NCBI RefSeq assembly: GCF_026151205.1
Contig: NC_087075.1
Coordinates: 11,826,303-11,890,302 of the forward strand
Length of the DNA: 64,000 nt
Source of the DNA: Bolinopsis microptera
Lineage: Eukaryota; Ctenophora; Tentaculata; Lobata; Bolinopsidae
Reading direction: 5' to 3'
Both the position numbers and the translations under genes were made by a program. Below the pieces are notes generated by a model. It worked only from the letters and a program-made list of their open reading frames with translations, searched no databases and was not told where the DNA came from. Position 1 is the first letter of the stretch. Every line of letters begins with the position of its first letter. This document shows, piece by piece, positions 1 to 12,815 of the stretch.

Positions 1-178
1 GAGACGGAGACGGAGACGGAGACGGAGACGGAGACGGAGACGGAGACGGAGACGGAGACGGAGACGGAGACGGAGACGGAGACGGAGACGGAGACGGAGA
101 CGGAGACGGAGACGGAGACGGAGACGGAGACGGAGACGGAGACGGAGACGGAGACGGAGACGGAGACGGAGACGGAGT
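1..178. repeat. (GAGACG)n hexanucleotide satellite
   Basis: The window opens inside an uninterrupted GAGACG array that ends at about 178. It is cut by the window edge, so its full length is unknown. Confidence 0.97.
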
Positions 179-424
179 ATCAAATTGTTGTTATTCTCTA
201 GCCGACGGCTTGCTAGTTAAATAAATCGTACGCGTAATCAGTTTCAATCCCGGCCTCACGGAAAATCCCGGAACACGCGGTATCATAAACGTATTCGTAA
301 ACGGATGAAAGGCGACCATGTTACTAGTTCTATATAGATTATAGCTATAAGTATTAGTAGAAGTGTTACTGAGAGATGTGCACTTTGTGTTCATGTGTCG
401 GCAAGAGAATAACCTCATTTGATC

Positions 425-1812
<1,388 letters not shown>

Positions 1813-1938
1813 ATTACCAACATCTTATCATCGTTGTACAATTTTTGTGGTTGCAAATTTCAGTTCTCTGGCAACAAGGATTAAGATAGATCGCTAAATA
1901 TTATGTCAATGTGTACAGTGTAACCATATATTTTCATA

Positions 1939-2827
1939 CCTTATCGGACCTTATTTGGACGGACATTACTTGAACGCTGGAGGCCCTAGCGTTCATCTTT
2001 ATGTCCGTTCAAATAAAGTCCGTTCAATTAATGTCCGTCCAAGTTAAAGTCCGTTGAAATTTTTTGAAATTTTTCCATTTCGAACTTTTTACCCAGAATA
2101 TGACAACTATGAGAACTTTATTGTGCCGTAAGTTAACGACGGAAAGGTTCTCCTTGGTCTGCCGGAGGCACAGAAAACTCTACTAGTATATGATGTTTTC
2201 AAGGGTCACTTGGAGGAAAAAGTCAACGAAATCATGACACTCAACAACATAGTTCATGAGCTAGTCCCCGCCAACATGACAAACTTGTTCCAGTCTCTAG
2301 ATATTACGGTAAATCGTGTTGCCAAGGACATTGTCCGACGTTTTTATAGTTCATATTACTGAGGGGAGGTAATGAAACAGTGCTAGGAAAGCTCCACGTG
2401 ATTTTAAGGTTAACCTAAAGTTGTCTAAGATAAAACCACTTCACGCCGAATGGCTTGTAAAAGTTAACACTGAAATGCAGGACCAGGGTAGTTTGATAAA
2501 AAAGGTTTCCACAAAGCTAGAAATCACTGATGCTTGTTTAAGCATGGACTATTTCATGCACGAAAACCTATTTAATGAAGATGATATGTGATATTAGACA
2601 CTGATCATGTACACATATTTTAACATTTTTACTGCTTAATGACTGCTTTTCTTACTTACTGTATAAAAAATGGATTAAAAAATCATTTGCTGAAATTAAA
2701 AAAACGTCAAAAATTGAAAAAAATTCGGATTTTTGATGGTTTTGAATGCCTTCGAGCGTTCATATTAATGTCCGTTCACAATTATGTCCGTTCATGTAAT
2801 GTCCGTCCAAATAAGGTCCGATAAGGT
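1939..2827. mobile_element. Decayed pogo/Tigger-like DNA transposon with 30-bp-class TIRs
   Basis: A terminal sequence beginning CCTTATCGGACCTTATTTGG at 1939 is repeated exactly as its reverse complement ending at 2827, flanked by TA on both sides. This is what is seen. TA target duplications and the transposase remnant inside fit the pogo branch of the Tc1/mariner superfamily. Inner subterminal repeats of GTCCGTTCAAATAA type accompany the TIRs. A short relative lies at 12643-12815. Confidence 0.8.
2100..2592 (+). pseudogene. Remnant of a pogo-type DDE transposase
   Basis: Translating around 2150-2360 gives a stretch with VYDVFKGH, then VPANMTNLFQSLDITVNR, ending in a stop at 2358-2360. This matches the third-domain signature of pogo/Tigger transposases, where the second catalytic Asp sits in a (I/Y)DVF(K) motif and PxNxTxxxQPLDxTVN follows. 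The part after the stop (about 2420-2590) continues the family pattern with a HAEWLVKVNTEMQ-like run, in a shifted frame. The N-terminal DNA-binding part is absent. It cannot encode an active enzyme. Confidence 0.7.
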
Positions 2828-3009
2828 ATAACATATAGTGAAACAAATGTAATTAACTCAAGATTAAGAAGCGGTTGTAATTTATCAAAACGCAAATTAT
2901 TAAAAATCAAAACGCAAATTATCGTCATGACGGCAAAAGATATATCTTTTATTTCCAATTTGCTGCGAAAATATTGGCAGATGTGCAAAAAATCCCAAGC
3001 TTCCCTAGA

Positions 3010-3210
3010 ATTCATGTTTTACTAGCCTGTCACGTGACCAAAACGGTTTTTTTTTTGCTTATAACTCTCCAGGGAAGCATTTTTACCCTACGTCATGGGG
3101 GGTGATTCGGAATTAGCGTCCAAAAATACATCGATTCAGATCAATTTCATACCCAAAGGGCCTTTTCACAAGAATTTTCTTAAAATTTGGGCGAGCGATT
3201 TAGTATGAGC
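3010..3210. repeat. Dispersed element sharing the 'gggcgagcgatttagta' end
   Basis: The stretch with GTCACGTGACCAAAACGG, then TCTCCAGGGAAGCAT, then GGTGATTCGGAATTAGCG recurs at 58160-58350, and in related form inside the two large foldback elements (near 15000-15180 and 33020-33190). It is a mobile repeat family of unknown type. Confidence 0.7.
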
Positions 3211-3249
3211 GCGCCGAGCTATGTCATTTATAATACCTTATAATCGCTT

Positions 3250-4577
3250 ATAGTCCAGTCATTTATGGAAATGAACCTGCAAATTTTCAGATACTCACGA
3301 AACTTTGCACAGACCTTCCCAAAGGTATGAATAAACGATTTTCGGTTGGAGACATTTTTTTAACATGGGGAAAACCCAGGAGGGCCACGCACATATTGAC
3401 CCAATAACGTAACCGACCCTTTGCTTCTGAAGGTCGTAGAGACTTCAAAATAGGCTTAAACGAAGCCGCATATGCATGTTTATAGAGAAGTTGTTGATCA
3501 ACACATGGCCTAAAATCCTTAATTTTCGAGAAATTCGCCAAAAACCATTTTGGGCGAGGCACTGAGCCAATTTGCTAACTTTTGATATAATCGTGATAGA
3601 GTCTTCGGATAAAGTGCAAAAGAACCGCAATTGGCATATTTATATATAATTTATGAAGAAACATGTGCCTTAAAGTGCTTACTTTTTCAGTTATTGGCGA
3701 AAAACTGATTTTCGGTTCCAGAAATCATGCAAAAATATGGGTATCTGGTAAATTGGGCTATGAAGGCCCTAGAGATTTTTGAATGAGTGCAAATTGTGCA
3801 GAATGGCCATGTTTATATACAACTTATGAAGCAATATGTACCCTAAAATGCTCACTTTTCGAGTTATTTGGGGGAAAACCAGAGAAAATTTTCACGAAAT
3901 AGAGCAAAATTGGTTATATCAGCCATTTTTGCCTCCCGTTCTATGTTAATAACTCGAAAAGTGAGCATTTTAGGGTACATATTGCTTCATAAGTTGTATA
4001 TAAACATGGCCATTTTGCACAATTTGCACCCATTCAAAAATCTCTAGGGCCTTCATAGCCCAATTTACCAGATACCCATATTTTTGCATGATTTCTGGAA
4101 CCGAAAATCAGTTTCCGCCAATAACTGAAAAAGTAAGCACTTTAAGGTATATGTTTCTTCATAAGTCATATATAAATATGCCAATTGCGGTTCTTTTGCA
4201 CTCTATCCGAAGACTCTATCACGATCATATCAAAAGTTAGTAAAATGGGCTCAGCGCCACGCCCAAAATGGTTTTTGGTGAATTTCTCGAAAAGTAAGGA
4301 TTTTAGGCCATGTGTTGATCAATAACTTCTATATAAAGATGCATATGCGGCTTCGTTTAAGCCTATTTTGAAGTCTCTACGACTTTCAGAAGAAAAGGGT
4401 CAGTTACATTATTGGATCAATATGGGCGTGGCCCTCCTGGGTTTTCCCCATGGTAAAAAAAATGTCTCCAACCGAAAATCGTTTATTCATACCTTTTGGA
4501 ACGTCTGTGCAAAGTTTCGTGAGTATCTGAAAATTTGCAGGTTCATTTCCATAAATGTCCATTAATAACTGGACTAT
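3250..4577. mobile_element. 1.3 kb foldback (inverted-repeat) element
   Basis: The left arm from about 3250 (ATAGTCCAGT) is the reverse complement of the right arm ending about 4577 (ACTGGACTAT). The arms are about 650 bases each and meet near 3915 with almost no spacer. Examples of matched arms are AACCTGCAAATTTTCAGATA at about 3273 and its complement near 4530. Arms differ by scattered substitutions, so the copy is not brand new. No coding capacity was seen. Confidence 0.9.
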
Positions 4578-5490
4578 TATTATAATATCGCGTAATTTTG
4601 TTGTTAATTGTGTCCTCGTTCCAAATACGTAAAAAATTAAGCGCTCATAATCGTTTATAATCGCTTATATACCCCGCTTACATAATCGCTTATATACCCC
4701 AAATAAATCAAATCAAAACATATTTTGATCATAGTTTTAAAATGCGTCAAAAAGCGCTTTTCATCGTTTATAATCGCTTATAAGCGACAATTGAAGACAA
4801 TAACATTTACGATACTTTATAATCACTTATAATCGCTTATAATATCTCGTACCTGACAATTTTTTCCTCGTTTCAAATACGTAAAAAAGCGCTTATAATC
4901 GTTTATAATCGCTTATAGACAGCAAATAAATAAGCGCTTATAAACGCTTTTCAGTAGGAAAATTTCAAGAAAAGCGGTTATAAGCGCTGATCATAGTGAA
5001 AATATCGCTTTTTACCAGATTTCAAAAAATCGCTTATTGTCGCTTATAATCGTTTTATAATCGATTTAAACCGCTTATTAACTTAAGATAAAAAAGCGGT
5101 TTTTTAACGATTAGTAGGCGCTTTTTAATTTGGAACTTTCCCTAGTGAATATAATCGCTTATAGTCGATTAAAAGCGTTTTAAAAACGGTCCAAAAAACG
5201 GTTTATAAGCGTTTTTTTGAAAAGCGCTTACGGAGCGATAATAATCGACAACCCTAAAATAAAAGCGTTTTTTTATCACTAATAATTTTAATTCGCGATT
5301 TATTATCGCTTTTAAAGCGCTAATAATCGCTTTTGCAAAAAAAAATTATGGAAAAAGCGATTATAATCGTTTTTAATCGTTTATTAACGGGACCGTTTAT
5401 AATCGCTTTATAATCGCCAAATAACGGTGGGTTTTATCAATAAGCGCTTTTTTAGCGTAAAAAAAGCGGTTATTACCGCTGATCACAAAA
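4578..5490. repeat. Degenerate palindromic satellite of 'TATAATCGCTTATAAGCG' type
   Basis: This stretch is built from irregularly spaced copies of ATAATCGCTTATAA and its complement TTATAAGCGATTAT, both orientations intermixed. No fixed period is visible and no gene was seen. Confidence 0.85.
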
Positions 5491-5496
5491 AATTAG

Positions 5497-6516
5497 TTAT
5501 GGAAACTTGCCCAAATCATTTATAATAAACTTTAAAAGATTACTTTGGTGTCGACCAACACGTCCTTTCATGGTAAATAACGCATTAACAGCAAATTGAA
5601 GAGCTCTCTGAGCTGGTGATGAGCAGTCACTGCGAAGGACATGTCCAAGCATTTTCCAGCGAGCATATGTCACTCGCTCTGACAACGGTGTTACACCACA
5701 GCGTTCATAGAGTGCTTTATTACTGATAATAATGGGATAAGTCATCTTCAATATTTGACGCAGGTGTCTTCTATGACATGCATCAAGTTTGTCAAATAGG
5801 TTCTGAGGGGTAGCCCAGCTATTGCAGTTATAGAGCATAACAGATGTAACGTATGCTTCGTATATCTTAATCTTGGTCTTCAGATTAATCTTAGATCCTT
5901 GCATCCAAACTTTCTTGTATTTCTCGAATGCGACATTTCCAAGGATTATACGATGCTGTATGTCTTCTTTACTACATAGCTTAGAGCCTAGGGACACACA
6001 CTTCCTCCAAGGTTCTCTATTTCTTAGAGGTTCTCCTTTTTCGTCCTTCTCACTACTTCCAGCCAGATAACACTTTACAAACTCGGTTTTAGATTCATTC
6101 ACAAACAAATTCCATTCTGAGAGAATTTCCTTGCAAATTGGAAGGAGCTGGTGTAACGAATCCTCATCTTCATCAGCAAAGTCCACATCATCAGCATATT
6201 CCCATTCTAAAGGAAGGGAGCTTTCAGATATGGGGGGATTTGGGCGTAGATGTATAACAACAACTCTAAGGTGGTAGAGTGCTCCAGCTAGGTACATGGT
6301 AAACAGCGAGCCAGACAAACAGTCACCTTGAAAGGCTCCTATTGTGACTTCGAACTCTCCCGATGTCGTCTTTTTGATCTTAATTCTGAGCTTGGTGTTA
6401 GCGAGCAGATATCTAACTAGTCTTATGTCATCTTCTGAGCATCCTGCATCTTCGAGTAGCCTGAGGAGAGTTGACCGATGTATCGTGTCGAAGGCTGATG
6501 ACATGTCTATCCCCAT
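5497..6516 (-). pseudogene. Non-LTR retrotransposon reverse transcriptase, 5'-truncated
   Basis: The open frame of 339 codons starts inside the RT domain with an AFDTIH motif (RT motif A, catalytic Asp). QGDCLSGSLF (motif B region) and YADDVDFAD (motif C, the two catalytic Asp) follow. The C-terminal part carries the family tail ARWKMLGHVLR. Endonuclease and the first RT blocks are missing, as expected of a 5'-truncated LINE. A second fragment of the same family is at 43235-43810 on the + strand, with [11 protein letters not shown] and [10 protein letters not shown] in the same order. It abuts the start of the duplicated aerolysin-like block. Confidence 0.88.
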
Positions 6517-6660
6517 TTTACTAAACTCCCAATGTTTCTCCTTGACAACAGAAATAAGAACCCTTTGTGTCCAGACAATATTAGAGCAGCTGTGTCAGTT
6601 CACAAGCTTTGATTATTTGGATTCATGAAATAGTTATGAACGATTGGTAATTATAAATTG

Positions 6661-6965
6661 AGTGGCTCAGTGGCTCAGTCGGTTAATCAGCCTGTCTATT
6701 GGCCTGCAGGTTGCGAGTCCTAATCCCAGTTGGGCCAAAATCTCAAAAACTGAAGGGCAGCCATCACTCACCAAACCATGGTGTAAATGGTAGTGGCTTT
6801 CATTAGACTTAGAGCTGCGAAAATAACACGAGTGTATACGCCTGGGGTTGCGTTCCGACTATACTGCAGGGAAATCTGTACCGAAAGGACCGTACCCGAA
6901 ATGCAATTAGACAGGGAAATCGGCTCCCCGACTGCGGTCGACCAAATTATTATTATTATTATAAA
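6661..6965 (+). mobile_element. tRNA-derived SINE with (ATT)n tail
   Basis: The head has an A-box-like TGGCTCAGTCGGTTAAT and a B-box-like GGTTGCGAGTCCTAATCCC, the internal RNA polymerase III promoter arrangement of tRNA-derived SINEs. A ~200-base body and an (ATT)n tail follow. A second copy at 10831-11148 has a better B box (GTTCGAATCCC). The SINE ends about 20 bases before the acceptor of the aerolysin-like exon in both places, so it was carried by the local duplication. Confidence 0.8.
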
Positions 6966-6982
6966 TTGAGTAAAATATTCAG

Positions 6983-7938
6983 CGAAAAGGACCTGAGAAA
7001 TGGAGGCAGCACAGATTTGACAGTCCTGTATGTGCGAACTGTTGAGGTTTCTGAAACGATGGAGTTCTCTCGTACTACGGGTGCTTCAGTCACACTCGGC
7101 ACATCATTCGAGATTGGAGTTCCTGGGATAGCATCTGGTTCGATTTCATCTGAGATAAGTGCATCTATGGAGTTCAGTGCAGGTATAAACAAGCTATTAT
7201 TGTTAATTTTCAAAATGCTTTAAATTCAGTTTTAGCGTATATTTATAGTTATACATATAAATAGTAAAAATATAAATAGTAAATATTTAATTATATATTT
7301 GCTTAATTACTTGTCAAAATTCCTGAAAATCGTTCAATCTTCATTTTCTTAAACGCCATTTTCAGCGGTTCTGATCCTCTGAACTAGAAATTTTACAGGG
7401 GAGTCAAGTACTGTTACAAAGACGGTGAGCGTGGAGTTACCTTGCACCGCCCCACCCAACAAGAAGGCCGTGTGTAAAGCGGTGATGACAAAGGACAGAG
7501 TTGAAGTTCCTTACGTGATGACTTGGTCACACAAAAGACTGAACAGTAAGTTTAAGCAAAATTAAATAATGGCAGAATCGAAACTGAGGATATGGAGCTT
7601 TTAAATAAATTCCAAATGTATGAATAGAGAAATCTTTAATGACGCTAATTCTTAACCTACCAAATCTAAGTAGGTACACGAACAGTTTTTTGTTTTCCAC
7701 CGCACCTAATTTAAGTACAGTTAGTTTAAGATCTTTCTCCTCAGGCTGCACTTGCAAAGAGGAGGGTGTGTTTAAAGAGGTGGTGGGGAATAGATATGAT
7801 ATAGAGCAACATGAGTGGGACTACGATCAACCAAATATTGTCCAAGCCAAGCGTGAGGAAATCTCCGGGGGATTCGAAAATTACAAACGTAAGTTGGCAT
7901 TATTTTCAACTTGCACTAAAAATAAAATCATAGCATAA
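6983..7938 (+). CDS. Aerolysin-like pore-forming domain, orphan copy without its 5' exons
   Basis: Three exons (6983-7182, 7399-7545, 7745-7888 or onward) match, exon for exon and phase for phase, exons 5-7 of the gene at 8443-12017. They encode a Ser/Thr-rich beta-strand region followed by a VSVELPCTAPPN and VEVPYVMTW segment, the alternating polar/hydrophobic pattern of aerolysin/ETX-MTX2-type pore modules. No in-frame stop is seen in these exons. At the end either the GTAAGT donor at 7889 is used or translation runs to TAA 7936-7938. No signal peptide or kringle exon lies upstream; LINE and SINE sequence occupies that place. It is probably a partial gene duplicate, perhaps not expressed. 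Confidence 0.6.
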
Positions 7939-8442
7939 GTCCTGGTGAAATTGATATGAGCATCGTACAAAATTTGTGCAATTTATAAGTTGTTGTGGAA
8001 GTAGCAGTAATAAGAAAATATTTCAGGTGAATAATAAAAGTACGGATGACTGGAGCGTTTAAGGACAAGGAATCATGTAGATTAGAAGATTACATTATAT
8101 ATTATTTTTAACTCAAACACAAATGTGCGATATTGGATATCTTTAAAATTTAATTTCATGTTTGATTAATTATTCATTCCTTGAGACACGTTGTTTGAAT
8201 TCAGCAAATTTATTCTGTGACTTATCCATATTCTATGACCAATGTGTGACCAATATGTAAGGATGTTTGCACATCTTTAAACGATGAAACACGATTAATA
8301 TGATCAATTGCAATACTAATATGATCTGCCACACTGTTACCCATGATTTAATATATTGATTCACAAATACCGTTGTGATTCTTAATGCCAACAAACTAAA
8401 GATTTATATTAAAACCAACCATTGAGTTCAGAAAGCAAGACA

Positions 8443-11400
8443 ATGTCAATGTTTTTCTTGGTAACCTTACTCTCGATCATTTCATTGTTATCTGGTAAGT
8501 TTCAATTGTAAACGAATCAATCGATGATTCTATGGAGGTTCATCGCAACTTGAATTGTCCGATAATGCATATGCTACTGACAATTAATCTGGATCAATCA
8601 TTCCTGTCAATTAAATAGCCAAGCTTTTTAAAAGGAGGTCTTTATACTACTACTATTAACTCTCATAATATGACAAATCGACGTGTTTCAGCTCGGGAAT
8701 GTTGGGATGCCAAGGATAGAGCAAACAAAGGATCAGGATACGATGGGACTCAATCTAGAACAAGATTAGGTTACACATGTCAGAATTGGAAATCAAATGA
8801 AGTCCACAAATCAAAAATTAAGAAAACGTAAGTACATAATATAATTACATGTTTTAACTTTGTGAGTGAACTCAATGACTCAATTTTTGTACATGTTGAG
8901 AAGTGTTTGTCGTCTCGATCTCCACAATTATAACTTAAGTGTGAGATACTAGGGACAGGTGTATTGTGGAACCGTCACAATTGCAGTCCATTGTTTTTGT
9001 GATTTTCGAAAGACACGTTATCAAGTATTTCATCTTCTCATCAATCTCTGACTGCAGGTATGGTATCGAAGATAACAACTATTGTCGAAATCCAGAGAGG
9101 AAGTACAGCGATGTTTGGTGCTATACAACAAACCCTAGTGTGAGATATGACTGGTGTGACGTACCCACTTGTTGTGAGTTGACTTTTATACAATGCAGAA
9201 TACTAATAGCACACGTACTGTGGTGCTTTATGGTACGTCATGATACGATTAGGTAACATTAACGCACAAACTTAATTCGTTTATAATTTTGGTTGTGATC
9301 GGTAAAGGAAGCAGGTTTCCACTTTTAGTATACTTAATCTTATGTACATATTATGATGTATAGATTAAATACTTATTGTATATAATACGAAATATTTGAT
9401 ATTATATTCCTCGTGACTTTCTTTATAAATCTCGCAAAACTATAAGTTCTATTGATTTTGCGGGGCTTAACTTGACTGTTAGTAAAATAAGTATAAGCTA
9501 CTGAAATAAGTCAATTCTATTAAATATTTGATATTATATTCCTCGTGACTTTCTTTATAAATCTCGCAAAACTATAAGTTCTATTGATTTTGCGGGGCTT
9601 AACTTGACTGTTAGTAAAAAAGTATAAGCTACTGAAATAAGTCAATTCTATTAATAGACCATTAAAAAGTCTATTTTTAGCGACAGACGCTTGCGACTGT
9701 ACCAATGTCAATGAAGAGGACTTCAAAGCTACCCACATCAAGTACGATATTGATAATGGCATCGTTTCCACAGCTCCGCCTGATGTTGCTGTGTAAGTTA
9801 CCGTAAATTGGGGTAAAATCGCCGTGTGATCGGGAAACTTCGCCAGTATTTTTCGAATAATCATTTTAGCCGTTTTGAATTGTTAGGAGATCAAGTTTTT
9901 GTATAGTATTGTGTTGAAAAAATGGTTATAAAGGTATTCCTATTAAAAAATAAGCATTTGCTATTTTAATTAACCTCAGGCAACATGAAATAATGCAATA
10001 AAGTGGCTAAAACTTCCCGCTTGCATATTTCCCATAATTTCCATGTAAATTTGGTGCGACATCGTTAGTATATGTCCTGTTCATTTAAGGGCGAAGTTAA
10101 TTAACCATGATGCACACAAATGATATTATAACGTTTTCAAATTTTTGTGTGGCGAAGTTACCCTTTTCTGATCCCATCTCACATCTGTTCGGCGAAGTTT
10201 GGCGCGAAATTCGCGCGCGGCTGGCAAAGTCACGCACGTGTATTGGCGAAGTTCGACTACATTTCTACTTCATCCCGGCGATGTTACCCGCAGCATGGCG
10301 ATGTTACCCCCGCGACCAAATTGCCCATTGTAACACGTAGGCTAGGAGCTAGATAAGTAAAATTGGCAGGTATATCAAGGAAATATAATTGAGTCTCGAG
10401 TGGTATGGTGCTAGCACCGAATATGGTATTGTTTCAGAATGGCGAAGTTACCCCATTATATTGCAGAGTAACTTTGCCCTGATTTCAGTGGCACCAATCT
10501 AGCTGACTATTTATGCCTGGCTGATGTGGTTCATACGAAACTATTTGCTTTACCAATCCTGTTCATATGAGCTATAAACTTTTTCAAGTACTCGTAGTCG
10601 TATCGTACTATTTTCGAAATAACATGAAATAGCTGTAAAACATGGCGAAGTTCCCCCATTCTAGTTCTACGGTATGCATGATCCAATATACGATTACAAA
10701 GTAAGGAAATTGAATTTATGTTATTGTTGTTAAACTTTCTATTGTTTTTAAATTTTGGATCAGTTCACAAGCTTTGATTATTTGGATTCATGAAATAGTT
10801 ATGAACGATTGGTATAGTAATTATAAATAGAGTGGCTCAGTGGCTCATTCGGTTAATCCGCCTGTCTATTGGCCTGGAGGTTGCAAGTTCGAATCCCAGT
10901 TGGGCCAAGATCTCAAAAACTGAAGGGCAGCCATCACTCACCAAACCATGGTGTAAATCAAAATGGTAGTGGCTTTCATTAGAGCTGCGAAAATAACACG
11001 AGTGTATACGCCTGGGGTTGCGTCCCGACTATGTCTAATGTCTATAGTTATACTGCAGGGAAATCTGTACCGAAAGGACCGTGGCCGAAATGCAATTAGA
11101 CAGATCGGCTCCACGACTGCGGTCGACAAAATTATCATTATTATTATAAATTGAGTAAAATATTCAGCGAAGAGGAACTGAAAAATGGAGGCAGCACAGA
11201 TTTGTCAGTCCTGGTTGTGCAATCTGTTGAGGTTTCTGATACGATGGAGTTCTCTCGTACTACGGGTGCTTCAGTCACACTCGGCACATCATTCACGGCT
11301 GAAGTCCCAGGGGTAGTATCTGGTTCAGTTTCGGCTGAGATGAGTGCATCTATGGAGTTCAGTGCAGGTATAAACAAGCTATTATTGCTAATTTTCGAAA

Positions 11401-12017
11401 TGCTTTAAATTCAGTTTTAGCGTATATTTATAGTTATACTTATAGTTATACATATAAATAGTAAATATATATATTAGCTTAATTAGCATATAAGTATAAC
11501 ACATTCAATAAATATTCCATACTGATTAGAAATTTTACAGGGGAGTCAAGTACTGTTACAACGACGGAGACCGTGGAGTTACCTTGCACCGCCCCACCCA
11601 ACAAGAAGGCCGTGTGTAAAGCGGTGATGACAAAGGACAGAGTTGAAGTTCCTTACGTGATGACTTGGTCACACAAAAGACTAAACAGTAAGTTAAAGCA
11701 AAATTTAATAATGGAAGAATCGAAACTAAGGACATGGAGCTTTTAAATAAATTCCAAATGTATGAATAGAGAAATCTTTAATGACGCTAATTCTTAACCT
11801 ACCAAATCTAAGTAGGTACACGAACAGTTTTTTGTTTTCCACCGCACCTAATTTAAGTACGATTAGTTTAAGATCTTTCTCCTCAGGCTGCACTTGCAAA
11901 GAGGAGGGTGTGTTTAAAGAGGTGGTGGGGTTCTATATTGATATGGAGCAACATGAGTGGGACTACGATCAACCGAACATTGTCCAAGCCAAGCGTGAGG
12001 CCGAAATCTCCGGGTGA
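8443..12017 (+). CDS. Secreted kringle plus aerolysin-like pore-forming protein, seven exons
   Basis: Exons 8443-8494, 8692-8827, 9058-9173, 9681-9792, 11168-11367, 11541-11687 and 11887-12017 join with matching phases at every GT-AG border, giving about 297 residues. Exon 1 encodes a hydrophobic signal peptide. Exons 2-3 form one kringle with CQNWKS, NNYCRNP, WCYTTNP and CDVPTC, carrying the conserved cysteines. Exons 4-7 match the aerolysin/ETX-MTX2 style: long alternating strands rich in Ser/Thr (SASMEFSAG), then VELPCTAPPN and VEVPYVMTW. Kringles bind protein or lipid partners in other families, so here it may be a targeting module (inference). The reading frame stops at TGA 12015-12017; the duplicate at 7745 lacks this stop and runs further, so one of the two is altered at its C-terminus. 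Role could be defence, venom or digestion; the sequence does not decide. Confidence 0.72.
9387..9655. repeat. Direct duplication (~135 bp) inside the kringle gene intron 3
   Basis: The block beginning AAATATTTGATATTATATTC at about 9390 is repeated at about 9524 with one small indel near its end. The second copy ends about 25 bases upstream of the exon 4 acceptor at 9680. Confidence 0.9.
9801..10672. mobile_element. Non-autonomous TIR element in intron 4
   Basis: TA then CCGTAAATTGGGGTAAAATC opens the element; its rough complement closes it near 10640-10672 (CCATTCTAGTTCTACGG then TA). GGCGAAGTTACCCC-like motifs recur internally at 10152, 10190, 10244 and 10440. There is no coding region. TA flanks suggest a Tc1/mariner-type MITE. 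Confidence 0.6.
10831..11148 (+). mobile_element. tRNA-derived SINE, second copy
   Basis: Same family as the copy at 6661, with intact B-box GTTCGAATCCC and a short ATT tail. It ends 20 bases before the acceptor of exon 5 of the kringle-aerolysin gene. Confidence 0.8.
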
Positions 12018-12447
12018 TTCGAAAATTACAAACGTAAGTTGGCATTATTTTCAACTTGCACTAAAAATAAAATAAAAGCATAAGTCCTGGTGAAATTGAT
12101 ATGAGCATCGTACAAAATTTGTGCAATTTATAAGTTGTTGCGGAAGTAGCAGTAATAGGAAAATATTTCAGGTGAATAATAAAAGTACGGATGACTGGAG
12201 CGTTTAAGGACAAGGAATCACGTAGATTAGAAGATTACATTATATATTATTTTTAACTCAAACACAAATGTGCGATATTGGATATCTTTAAAATTTAATT
12301 TCATGTTTGATTAATTATTCATTCCTTGAGACACGTTGTTTGAATTCAGCAAATTTATTCTGTGACTTATCCATATTCTATGACCAATATTGCACGATGT
12401 TTGCACTTGTGTGATTGGTGATGTGGTAAAAACGTAGCTAACAATAT

Positions 12448-12625
12448 GGGGTCGTTCACATATTACGTAAGTAGTTAGCCGAGGGGGAGGTGGGTTTTAA
12501 AATGATTACGCCGCTAGTGTTATTTTGACACAATAGCTATTATATGTGTAAAACTGATTACGGAGGGGGAGGAGGTTAAAAATTTCCAAAAGGTGATTAC
12601 GTAATAATAATATGTGAACGACCCC
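12448..12625. mobile_element. 178-bp MITE with GGGGTCGTTCACATATTACG TIRs
   Basis: Perfect terminal inverted repeats GGGGTCGTTCACATATTA and their complement border an AT-rich core. The flanks share ATAT. A diverged copy is at 20573-20742 and a right half is fused to a minisatellite at 31845-31915. Confidence 0.85.
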
Positions 12626-12642
12626 ATATTAAATATGTATAT

Positions 12643-12815
12643 ATACCTGATCGGACTTCATTTAAACGGACATTAGCGTTTATTTTAATTTCCGTTCAAA
12701 TAAAGTCAGACAAAATAGTTAAATCAAATACATTAATTGAATGCCTTCAAGTGTTCATTCATCATTTTAATGTCCGTTCACGCAATGTTCGGTCAAATAA
12801 CGTCCGATAAGGTAA
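12643..12815. mobile_element. Short MITE related to the 1939-2827 transposon
   Basis: It starts ACCTGATCGGACTTCATT and ends ACGTCCGATAAGGTAA, with GTCCGTTCA-type subterminal repeats like the longer element. It has no coding content. Confidence 0.65.

Larger units (their letters stand above)
6596..8265. repeat. Left copy of a tandem genomic duplication (right copy 10759-12400)
   Basis: Sequence from CACAAGCTTTGATTATTTGG (6599) to the AT-rich stretch near 8265 reappears at 10763-12400 with about 90-95% similarity by eye, including SINE, three exons and introns. The offset is 4.14-4.19 kb. The kringle exons lie between the two copies. Confidence 0.9.

Noticed and set aside
6661..6745. Possible tRNA gene
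   Set aside because: A- and B-box-like segments are present but no cloverleaf with acceptor stem can be formed; a SINE head fits better, with a second copy and ATT tail.
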